Below, one piece after another: positions 8,842 through 17,511 of a stretch of 64,000 nt of DNA. Position numbers and translations under genes: made by a program. This stretch comes from Cryptomeria japonica. Lineage: Eukaryota > Streptophyta > Pinopsida > Cupressales > Cupressaceae. The stretch lies in the NCBI RefSeq assembly GCF_030272615.1, contig NC_081410.1, forward strand, positions 225,979,415 to 226,043,414, given 5' to 3'. Within the stretch, counting starts at the first letter, position 1. Every line of letters begins with the position of its first letter. Under the pieces are notes generated by a model, which saw only the letters and a list, made by a program, of their open reading frames with translations, ran no database searches and was not told where the DNA came from.

Positions 8842-11800
8842 CTAGATGTCGGATTCATACGCCCAATTGATTATCCTGAATGGATTTCCAACTTAGTGCC
8901 TGTTAGCAAACCAAATCGCAGCATCCGAATATGTACAGACTTCAGGGATATCAACAAGGCTTGTCCGAAGGACGATTTCCCATTACCAAACATTGATTTA
9001 ATTGTTGATCTCACGGCAGGCCATGAGATGTTATCTTTAATGGACGGATTCTCTGGATATAATCAGATCAGGATTGCACCTGAAGATCAACATAAAACAT
9101 CATTCACTTGTCCATGGGGAACCTTCTGCTGGAATGTCATGCCCTTTGGGCTGAAAAATGCAGGTGCCACGTATCAACGAGCCATGACTACTATCTTCCA
9201 TGATCTCATGCATGTAAAGGTGGAAGATTATGTCAACGACCTTTTGGTTAAATCAATAGACAGAAATACACACTTGGACATACTTTCAGTTGCTTTTGAT
9301 AGGCTGGAAAAATACAAGGTAAGATTAAATCCAAAGAAATGTGTCTTTGGAGTAACCTCCGGGAAGCTCCTAGGATTCATTGTGTCTAAAAGAGGAATAG
9401 AAGCGGATCCAGCAAAAGTCAAGGCTATCTTGGACATGCCGCCACCCAAGAATATCAGTCAACTTCGATCTTTACAAGGGAGACTCCAGTCCATACGAAG
9501 ATTCATAGCACAACTTGCAGATAAGTGTAATCCTTTCCAGCACCTGCTACACAAAAACATTAAGTTCAAATGGGACGAGAACTGTCAACAAGCTTTTCAG
9601 GCACTTAAAGACTATCTTTTGAACCCGCCAGTTTTGATGCCACCAATTCCGAATCAACCATTGCTACTTTACATATCAGCTACTCCAACAGCACTGGGGG
9701 CACTACTAGCACAACAAATACCTGACGGCAAGGAAAAAGCAGTCTACTATATCAGTCGCACATTGGTGGGATATGAGCTCAACTACACACCAATTGAGCG
9801 TGCATGTCTCGCTGTGGTCTTCGCTTCACAAAAATTACGACATTATATGCTCACTCACAAGACCAAGTTGATTGCCAGAATTGATCCACTAAAATATCTG
9901 CTCAACAAAGCTACACTTACTGGGCGACTGGCCAAGTGGGTAATGATTTTGAGTGAATTCGACATTGAATACGTGGACAGAAAAGCAATCAAAGGCCAAG
10001 CCATCGCAGATCAACTGGCAGATGCTCCCATGATAGATGATGTTCCTCTACAGTCAGAATTTCCAGATGAGTCCATTCTAACAATATCACCTGCAAAGCC
10101 ATGGCAACTATACTTTGATGGCTCATACACACAGCACGGGGCAGGAGCGGGTATACTCTTTATAACTCCCCAAGGCGATTCTATACCAAAGTCATACCGC
10201 TTATCATTTCCTTGCACCAACAATATAACGGAATACGAGGCATTAACAATGGGGTTAAGAATTGCAGTTCAGTGGAAGATCCAGGAACTTCGTGTTTTTG
10301 GCGATTCTCAACTTGTCATCCGTCAAGCAACTGATGATTATCAAACAAAAGATGAAAAGCTAATGCCTTACAAACAACTGGTAGATGATCTGAAACAACA
10401 CTTTGCAAAGATAGAGTTTGAGCAGATACCAAGAGAACAGAATCGCGCTGCTGATGCCATGGCTACAATTGCTTCACTCATTGACCTACCACAAAATGAG
10501 ACTTGTTATGAGTTCCTGGTTGACAACCTGCTGATTCCGTCATATGAGATCACTCTCACGGAAATGATATGTGTTGTTGGTCCTGAATCCCAGTTATATG
10601 GTTCCATATTCACATACCTTCGCGACAACATTTTACCTCCTGATTTATCGAACAACCAACGCCGCACTTTCATCCGCCAATCCTCCCGATACGTTATCCT
10701 AGCTGATATCCTATACCGACGAGGTCTAGATGGCACCCTCCTTAGATGTTTAGAGAGTGACGAAGCTCAGATTGCGTTACGAGAAGTGCACGAAGGGATA
10801 TGTGGTCCGCATACTAGTGGTCCTACCTTGGCCAAGAAACTCATCAGGACTGGATACTACTGGCCTACTATGGAAAAAGATGCATATCAGTTTGTCAAGA
10901 AGTGTAAGCAGTGTCAAATTCATGGAGACCTCATACACGCACCAGCACAAGAACTACAGCCACTTGCATCTCCTTGGCCCTTTTGTCAGTGGGGACTCGA
11001 TCTCATAGGCAAGATTCACCCTCCTTCTTCCAACGGACATAAATTCATTATCACAGCCACAGAGTATTTCACAAAGTGGATTGAAGCCGTGCCTCTCACG
11101 CAAGTTACTGGGAAACAAATCGCTACTTTCATCCTGAACTACATCATTTGCCGATACGGGATCCCTACTTCCATTATTACCGACAACGGGCGTCCTTTCA
11201 AGAATCAGGATGTTCGTGAACTCTGTGAGCGCTTCCATATTTCTCATCGTTTCTCCACACCATATTACCCCCAAGGTAATGGCCAAGCTGAGGCGTCTAA
11301 CAAAACAATTCTCAAAATACTTAAAAAGACAGTCGACGACGCTGGCCGTAACTGGCATGTCCAACTCAATCCCGCACTTTGGGCCTATCGCACCAGTGTC
11401 CGCACACCTATAGGAGCTACACCTTACTCACTTGTCTATGGTGCTGAAGCCATCTTGCCTATTGAGGTTGAGTTACCTTCTTTACGGGTCTCCTTGAGAA
11501 ACATAGTCAACGATGAAGACTACAGGGTCTCTCGCCTACAAGAACTAGAACTGCTGGAGGAACGACGACACACTGCTTTTAATCATCTCAAGGCTTACCA
11601 ACAACGAATGAGTCGCAGTTATAATCACAAGGTCAAGCCTCGCACATTTGAGGTAGGTGACTTAGTCCTCAGAGAGAACCCCAAGAATCAGCAAGATAGA
11701 GAAAAGAAGGGCAAATTTGAACCCAACTGGCTTGGTCCTTACATCATCACAGCAGTATATGGATCTGGGGCATATCAACTCTCAACTACAGAAGGGCAAT

Positions 11801-11850
11801 CTTTGGAGGATCCTATCAACAGCATGCACCTTCGCAGGTTCTACACATAA
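8842..11850 (+). CDS. Tat Pol continuation: RT, RNase H, archaeal-type RNase H, integrase
   Basis: Same frame as the gag ORF, continuing after the TGA; the first ATG inside is at 8896. The RT palm has the motif-A aspartate in LSLMDGFSGY (codon 9043), but the YxDD box reads YVND, with Asn at 9235-9237 where the first catalytic Asp belongs. A connection-type degenerate RNase H follows (about 9640-10020). Then comes a second RNase H of archaeal type (10111-10475: YFDGSY, NITEYEAL, GDSQLV, REQNRAADA), the Tat hallmark. Integrase: HHCC zinc site (about 10780-10920), catalytic D at 10999, D at 11182, E at 11290, and a GPY-like C-terminus (NWLGPY). No chromodomain. With the stop and the D-to-N change, this copy should lack RT activity. 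Confidence 0.93.
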   Translation, partial: LDVGFIRPIDYPEWISNLVPVSKPNRSIRICTDFRDINKACPKDDFPLPNIDLIVDLTAGHEMLSLMDGFSGYNQIRIAPEDQHKTSFTCPWGTFCWNVMPFGLKNAGATYQRAMTTIFHDLMHVKVEDYVNDLLVKSIDRNTHLDILSVAFDRLEKYKVRLNPKKCVFGVTSGKLLGFIVSKRGIEADPAKVKAILDMPPPKNISQLRSLQGRLQSIRRFIAQLADKCNPFQHLLHKNIKFKWDENCQQAFQALKDYLLNPPVLMPPIPNQPLLLYISATPTALGALLAQQIPDGKEKAVYYISRTLVGYELNYTPIERACLAVVFASQKLRHYMLTHKTKLIARIDPLKYLLNKATLTGRLAKWVMILSEFDIEYVDRKAIKGQAIADQLADAPMIDDVPLQSEFPDESILTISPAKPWQLYFDGSYTQHGAGAGILFITPQGDSIPKSYRLSFPCTNNITEYEALTMGLRIAVQWKIQELRVFGDSQLVIRQATDDYQTKDEKLMPYKQLVDDLKQHFAKIEFEQIPREQNRAADAMATIASLIDLPQNETCYEFLVDNLLIPSYEITLTEMICVVGPESQLYGSIFTYLRDNILPPDLSNNQRRTFIRQSSRYVILADILYRRGLDGTLLRCLESDEAQIALREVHEGICGPHTSGPTLAKKLIRTGYYWPTMEKDAYQFVKKCKQCQIHGDLIHAPAQELQPLASPWPFCQWGLDLIGKIHPPSSNGHKFIITATEYFTKWIEAVPLTQVTGKQIATFILNYIICRYGIPTSIITDNGRPFKNQDVRELCERFHISHRFSTPYYPQGNGQAEASNKTILKILKKTVDDAGRNWHVQLNPALWAYRTSVRTPIGATPYSLVYGAEAILPIEVELPSLRVSLRNIVNDEDYRVSRLQELELLEERRHTAFNHLKAYQQRMSRSYNHKVKPRTFEVGDLVLRENPKNQQDREKKGKFEPNWLGPYIITAVYGSGAYQLSTTEGQSLEDPINSMHLRRFYT

Positions 11851-13546
11851 GCTCTTTTTGAGTATCCTAATGCAAAAATACAAAAAAAAAAAAGTCAAAA
11901 AAAATTCAAAAATACAAAAAAAATTATAAAACAAAAAAAATCGTTACTTGGTGAAAACCTGGCAAACAGGCACCTTGTGACAACAAAAAAATTGCAAAAT
12001 CCAAAAAAGTAAAGAGAAATAATTTCGTCCTACGGTGAAAACCACTTCGGTGGCGCCCTGGGCAAGTACCATGGTGAAAACTGGGTCACCAGCGCCATGC
12101 GTAGGGACTTTGCTCCTCCCTCTTTCAGGATTCCCTTTCATTCTTTCACTTCGCACACACTCACGACCAATTCACTCACAATAAACTTACCCATTCCCAT
12201 CATGGCTTGTTATTGATCTACCCAAGATTGGTTAGCCATTCATAATAAACCCTCCCTTTTCACTCTCTTTCCATCCATAATAAATCAGATCATATCTGTG
12301 ACTACGGCCAATTCCTACGTCTAGTAATGGGTGTGGAACTGAGAACATCACATGTTTCGAGGAGTACAGTTTCTTTCAGCTCTCTTCAGTCTATCCACGC
12401 GCAATTCACAATAAAGCAACATTTTGCATCGAAGATCCGCAATACAGTTTCATCTTCTCCACGATAAGGTATCAGTTTCATGGATTCAGTCAGTTTCCAA
12501 GGAGACACAGCAGCAACAATGGGCTTCAACAAAATCAAATCTTTTAACAGACTCAGACAACATATGGTTCAGTGCTATCTATCCTTTTTGTGAAAGTGAA
12601 CATTGTGACCACAATCAAAATTTGACTTAAACAAGTGACAAGAGACACAAACTTGAGGACTACAGTGGATGTGGGTGTCGAGTCTTGGTTTTCTTTTGGT
12701 TTTATCTTTTTGGTGACATGTCTTTTAGCTTTTCCGGGATGTCTTTGACTAGAGATTCTATCTCCAGGATGTCTTTGACTAGAAAGGCGAGGATGGGGTA
12801 TCGTCACTTATTTGCATTTGCTGTCTGTGGATTGTCTTTTAGTAATGCTATGACTTGTCCAAGGATATGAGGACACTGTGAGTCTAGTGTGAACTGGGGC
12901 ATTCCTTGTTTGTGACTGTCTTCTCTCCATGCAAACAGGTACAATGACTTTCTGGGCCGAACATATGCCTCGATTGTCATAACCTATTCTGCCATAATAA
13001 AGCTCAATGATGATAACGCACAAGAAGCTCTTTCACGTTCATACCTTCTGTCTTCCATCCCCCTTTCTTGATTGACTTTCATTGTCCTTCTTGAGTCCGC
13101 TATCACATGACTGAGTATAATGACACACCAAAAACATTTGCATTTCATATAGTTGCACCTGCATCACCACATATAAGCATTTCATACATATAGATATTAC
13201 AATTGCATCACAACAATTTACATTTGCATTATTATATTCACTTGCATCACATACATTTTCATTTGCATCATGCATCACGTATACAACATAAAAGAACAAA
13301 AATATATGGCATTGCATCATATAAGCATCCATATCATAAAACATGCATCACATAAGAACACATGCATCACATAAGGTACACATGCATCTAGCTGCCGCAA
13401 AAGATGAATCATCTCATATATATAATCAATCAAATGTGTCATAATACAATGATGTCAAAAGAATCATATGGCTACAAAAGAATCACCCGCAGGTGTCTAC
13501 AATACAACAATGATACATCTACTGATACAATGGGAGCCCACTATAG
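11851..13546 (+). other. Tat tail between pol and the antisense gene
   Basis: A-rich after the pol stop, then three structured modules (11950-12096), then sequence with no ORF of note. From about 13120 to 13395 a degenerate scatter of TGCATCA/TGCATCAC words (about ten) covers what would be the 3' flank of the antisense gene; CATGCATCACATAAG occurs twice. I see no gene here. Confidence 0.6.
11950..12105 (+). other. Three GGUG-AAAA-hairpin RNA modules after pol
   Basis: 11950-11974: GGTG, AAAA, stem CCTG/CAGG (loop GCAAA), CACC. 12034-12057: GGTG, AAAA, stem CCAC/GTGG with loop TTCG, CGCC. 12073-12096: GGTG, AAAA, stem CTGG/CCAG (loop GTCA), CGCC, extended by AT pairs. A further helix CCTAC (12029-12033) / GTAGG (12101-12105) would close the last two into a multibranch fold. 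Inner stems differ but stay paired, and outer helices use G-C and G-U pairs. All three lie in pol's frame beyond its stop; two translate as GEN peptides like those in gag-pol. Confidence 0.65.
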
Positions 13547-15472
13547 CTATGAGGAACTCCCTCCCTCGGAGCCACCTCGCCTCGACGGAGTCTGAGCTGT
13601 AGATGGCCCTGCCCCTGGATCCCCCTGTCCCTCTGGTGGTGGTGGAGGCCCCATAACCCCACCGCTGGATGCCTGTCTCCTGCGGCTCCCTCCCGTAGCC
13701 GTCGCTGTGCGCGACGACCTCTGGAAGCTCCTAGCCCGCTGCTCTGCTGGCACGGCTGCATAATATAGATCCCTCCAGTAGGCGATCTCCTCTCCCGCTC
13801 GCAAAACATAGGCGTAGCCTGCCCCTGCATCCTCTGTTGCCCGCCTACCTGCCCTCAGAGCTGTCTCGGCCTCGGTATATCTCTGGATGGCCTGATCCCT
13901 CTCCCGCTCTGTATCTCGGACCCTGATCCTGAGGTGGTTCCTCTCTCGAACCAAATCCTCAATCTCATCTGCCTGGCCCTGGCAGATCTCCCGCAGCCTC
14001 ACCACCTCATCCTCCTCGGAGTCTCCGCTCTCCGTCCCTGCCTGTGGCTCCTCCTCTACAGGTGCCTGTCCCTGTGCCTGTATAGGTACCTGTGGCTGTA
14101 CCTGTCTCTGTCCCTCTGGCTGCACCTGTCTCTGTCCCTCTCTGGGACCCTGTGCTGCTGGCACCTGTAGGGGCAGTCCACCCCGTCCTCTCACCACTGG
14201 AGCTGCTCTCTCCTGACCTCCCTCCCTCCGAGGTGCTACCCGTCTCTCTCCCACCACTCCCCTCCACCTCCGCCGGCCCCTACCTGCATCCCCTCCTCCC
14301 TCATCATCATCTCCTCCACCCTCTCCATCCACTGGCTCTGTCGGATCTGTCAACCTCGGAAATGGATGCTCTGCCCAGTACGCAGAGTACTCTGCGTCCA
14401 TCCCTGCATCATCTACCTCTGGCCACATGTCCCATGGCATCGGCATCATCTCCGCTAGCTGCATCACTGCCTGATCATATGATAGCAGTGGGCCAAACTG
14501 CACCTGATCTCTAACTGTACGGGCATACATGCCCGAGCCTCGCGGCATCCTCTAAATCCTGCCATACTGCCTGCATACCCTATCCACCAGCTGTCTCTCT
14601 AATATATAGGGCGTCCGCCCAATCAGGTACCTGCTCCGGAAGGCGTAGGGCAGCTCCAGTGCATCGTCCCCCCACTCCTCGCACCCCAGGTACGGCCTCC
14701 AGATCACCATATCAATGTCATCAATGACTCTCCTCCAGTGCTCCAATCTCCCAATCCGAGGCTGGGATGTAATCATGGCATACAAATGAACAAAACTCTG
14801 TCCCTGTCCTCTGCCTCGGAAGTGAATCGGCCGTGTGATAGGAAGGTGCTCATAGGCCCACACCTGCAATAGAGTCACACCGCAGCCCAGCCCCACTGAT
14901 CCATGGTATACAAACTGATGCAGCTCATAGTACAAATGTGCTAGGACACATGGCCCCCATGCATACCTAGTGTGCTCTGCCATCAGCGTCTCCAAGGCCC
15001 CTCCCCAGCCCACTGCCAATCCTCGTGTGGCCCTGTCTGGACACAAGTATCCACTGATAACTCCCCCAATAACTGCCGGCAACGCCAATCCTGTGGCAGT
15101 CATGGTGTCCCAGGCTACATGGCCTGCTCACATCTCCAACTCAGGATCCTGAAAGACCCGTCTCAAGGCCTCCCTGTCACCGTCACGGTCATAGGGGATC
15201 AACTCTCCATCAATGGGAACATGTAATATCCTGTATACATCCTCCAGTGTCATGGTCATCTCACCCATCGGCAGGTGAAACGTGCATGTCTCTGAGTGCC
15301 ATCTCTCGGCCAGTGCAGTCAGCAACCCCATGTTTGCCCGAAACTCAGGCACATAGAGCATATATGTGAGACCCATCTCCTCAATGGAGGTCATGTCCTG
15401 GATAGACAACTCTGGACGCAGTCTCTGAGTCGATGGGAATCTCTCCCGTGACTCCAACATCGGCAAATACTC
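13547..15472 (-). pseudogene. Antisense plant-mobile-domain (PMD) gene, exon 2, with two in-frame stops
   Basis: One 642-codon minus-strand frame. The first ~310 codons match the PMD family (PF10536; MAIN/MAIL1 and captured transposon copies): LLTALAERWHSETCTFHLPM, MTLEDVYRILHVPIDG, then LQVWAYEHLPI and the following region. The C-terminal half is acidic, then Q/P/R/G-rich, with a charged coiled coil (about 14080-13870) and a basic S-rich end. Two stops break it: TGA at 15130-15128 and TAG at 14554-14552. Both are one C-to-T step from a sense codon. GC content is clearly higher than in gag-pol. Exon 2 begins after the acceptor CTGCAG|GAG. PMD ORFs antisense to Tat-type elements are a known form of gene capture. 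MAIN-like proteins act in the nucleus; a role in the element is unknown. Confidence 0.85.
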
Positions 15473-15509
15473 CTGCAGTCAAGCAAATCAATCTTGTCAG
15501 TTATCGTGG

Positions 15510-15838
15510 CATTCACTGTTTATCACAAAATGCTACTTGCTACCTAAATGCATATGGCTATCTACCCTAGTGACACTCACTGTTCATCACAAAGTGTTGC
15601 TATTTATCCTAGTAGTGCTCACTGTTCATCACAAAGTACTACGAGTGTGACATTCCCTGTTCATCACAAAGTGTCACTCACATTCGCACTCCCTGTTCAT
15701 CACAAAGTGCTGCCTATCCTGGTGCTCCCTGTTCATCACAAAGTGCCTTGATTTATCCTAATCTTCCTAGAGGACCTGCTTGAGTGTATCCTCTTAGCAG
15801 CTTATCCAATCGATAGCGTATGTTCATCACAGAACTGC
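15510..15838. repeat. GTTCATCACAAAGTG tandem-like repeat in the antisense intron
   Basis: CTGTTCATCACAAAGTG or a near copy starts at about 15518, 15582, 15624, 15659, 15695, 15731 and 15822. The middle copies are 35-42 bases apart, and the linkers are related (CCCTG, TATCC, GTGCTC). Confidence 0.8.
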
Positions 15839-15874
15839 CGATTTGACCTAACGGACTAAAACCATGCATTTAAA

Positions 15875-16186
15875 CACACAAACGCACTTTTTCAACACAC
15901 ACGCGCTTTTAACTCATAAACGCGCTTATAGACTGCATAAACGCGCCTCTGCAACACAGACGCGCTTTCTGAACACAAACGCGCCTATGCCAGACGCAAA
16001 CGCGACCAGGGAACACAGACGTCCCTGCATGACATAAACGCTATTCAAAAGCACAGACGCTACTACATTTCACAAACGCGTCCGCATTCAACACAAACGC
16101 GGTTCCAAGCACAGACGCGCCTGGACCCGACACAGACGCGCCTGTTGGACACAGACGCGCCTGGCGCTGACACAGACGCGGTTGCG
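15875..16186 (-). repeat. Array C: CGCGTCTGTG core, inverted, 16 copies at 19/21-nt spacing
   Basis: On the plus strand CACAGACGCG or CACAAACGCG recurs with the core C at 15883, 15902, 15921, 15942, 15961, 15980, 16001, 16020, 16039, 16058, 16077, 16098, 16116, 16137, 16156 and 16177. Steps are 19, 21 or once 18. It is the same core and period as arrays A and B but in opposite orientation, so it is sense in the antisense transcript and complementary to the leader arrays in the main transcript. Confidence 0.9.
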
Positions 16187-16298
16187 CGTTTTTGCACTTT
16201 TTAACTACCCTATTTCTAGCGCATTTATTGCTACCTAGCATGCATTAATGACAAAACTTGAAATGCGTGAAAGTACGAGGCGGTTTTCGGGTACTTAC

Positions 16299-16364
16299 CG
16301 GCTCTCCTGCATCGGCTGGTCGCTGGAATCGACGGACACGGTCGAATCTATGAACGAATGCCAT
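16299..16364 (-). pseudogene. Antisense PMD gene, probable exon 1
   Basis: 22 codons from ATG at 16364 to a strong donor (GTAAGT at 16298). The peptide starts MAFVHRFDR, a short basic start of the kind that precedes the PMD core in related proteins. It joins exon 2 (15472) in phase 0. The link rests on splice-site quality, frame and family resemblance; no transcript was seen. Confidence 0.6.
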
Positions 16365-16454
16365 CGCTGCTGACTGTTGCTGCTCTTTTCTCGCTCTGCA
16401 CTGTGATCTTCTATGGGTATGGATGACAATGAGGATGTATTTTCCCCCGTGGTC

Positions 16455-16464
16455 TCTCTTATAG
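16455..16464 (-). promoter_or_regulatory. TATA box of the antisense gene
   Basis: The minus strand reads CTATAAGAGA, 91 bases before the exon 1 ATG. Transcription would start near 16430. The promoter lies between the 3' LTR and the antisense gene, so the element has a second, convergent transcription unit. Confidence 0.5.
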
Positions 16465-16697
16465 CCTAGCCTAGCCCTCGCGTGCATTTTCCCGAGTCCG
16501 TCTTCTTTATCCCGTGACTCTGTCACTCTATTTGCTCAACCCCTTCTATCCCACCTTTCTTATCGAGAGATTGTCTGCAATCTTTCCAGACTTTTTTCAT
16601 CCAATCTCTCGAGGGGGCATATCATTCCCATCCTGGGGCAACTCTGTATCAGTTCATCTTATTTTCTTTGAAACAACGCGACAAGCCGCATTGTCTC

Positions 16698-16711
16698 AAA
16701 GAGGGGCAAAA
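16698..16711 (+). other. Polypurine tract of the Tat element
   Basis: AAAGAGGGGCAAAA ends directly at the 3' LTR start (16712). Position and composition fit the plus-strand primer of LTR retrotransposons. Confidence 0.8.
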
Positions 16712-17506
16712 TGTAGACACCCAAAATTGTCATGTCTAATTAAATAAATATTTTATTTATTTAATTATCTAAGCCTAATTCTTCTATTAATTAAATAAAT
16801 CTTTATTTATTTAATTAATTCATTTATCCTCTTCTAGCCTTATTTCTCATTTAAATAAATACATTTATTTATTTAAATTATCCCTTTCCTATATTAAATA
16901 AATATTTTATTTATTTAATTGCCCTACTTCTTCTATTAATTAAATAAATCTTTATTTATTTAATTAATTCATTAACCTTTTCTACACATGACACATGTCA
17001 TTCATCTCTTATTTCCTACACTACCTACCCCTTTCATTATTTTGGTATTTCTTATACCTACCCTCTAATCCTAGCCGACCTCTCTTTTTACACCTCTCAA
17101 TCTTAACCCTCCATTTTCTATTGTGTCTTCTATTTAAGGAGATGCTTTCTTCATTGTCAAACCCTAATCAAGCATTCTAAGGAAGAACTCTAACTACTGG
17201 ATCAATTGACTACACTACAATTCTACTTGCAACCACATTCCGTTCTTTGTTGAGCTCTTGTGCATACAAAAATCTGAGAGCAAGCATATCAAACAAGATC
17301 AATGGAGATAGGAAGAATGGAGATCAAAACCCTAGTGGACATGTGATGGTATAATCTTTGTGATTTTTGAGTTATTTTGCATTGTCTTAGGTTATCTTCA
17401 TATGTTATGGTGGATCTTTGTTCATTGTTAGGCTAGGGTTTGGTGGTTGAATCCATTTTAGTCTTTCAATATTGTTGTTTATTGCTATCCATTTTCACCA
17501 TACACA
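16712..17506 (+). repeat. 3' LTR of the Tat element
   Basis: 795 bp, TGTAGACACC...TACACA, followed by the target duplication GTAAT (17507-17511). One difference from the 5' LTR: G17242 here, A1784 there. The G forms a CpG. Confidence 0.97.
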
Positions 17507-17511
17507 GTAAT

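Larger units (their letters stand above)
15473..16298 (-). other. Probable intron of the antisense PMD gene
   Basis: Read on the minus strand, the donor CCG|GTAAGTAC (16298) and the acceptor TTGCTTGACTGCAG|GAG (15473) frame an 826-bp intron in phase 0. Joining the exons brings a PMD-like N-terminus onto the exon 2 frame. The intron is filled by two repeat families: array C and the GTTCATCACAAAGTG repeats. Confidence 0.65.
1254..17506 (+). mobile_element. Nearly full-length Tat-lineage Ty3/gypsy retrotransposon
   Basis: A 16.25-kb element with 795-bp LTRs (1254-2048 and 16712-17506), both TG...CA and both flanked by the duplication GTAAT (1249-1253 and 17507-17511). Order: LTR, primer site, 2.3-kb leader, gag-protease-RT-RNaseH-archaeal-type RNaseH-integrase, 4.9-kb tail with an antisense PMD gene, polypurine tract, LTR. 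The second RNase H, the absence of a chromodomain and the extra ORF between pol and the 3' LTR place it in the Tat lineage. The LTRs differ at one position that I found (A1784 against G17242), so insertion was recent. A TGA in RT and a changed YxDD box mean this copy probably cannot move unaided. Confidence 0.96.

Noticed and set aside
8896-8898. ATG 8896 as a true start of a separate pol protein
   Set aside because: It falls inside the RT domain in the same frame as the upstream ORF; the break is a single stop codon, not a gene boundary.
13934-14514. Plus-strand ORFs opposite the PMD gene
   Set aside because: Leucine/proline-rich shadows of the GC-rich antisense frame.
15875-16186. CRISPR-like regular array
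   Set aside because: Repeat core is ~10 nt with 9-11-nt linkers in a plant retrotransposon; unit size and context do not fit CRISPR.
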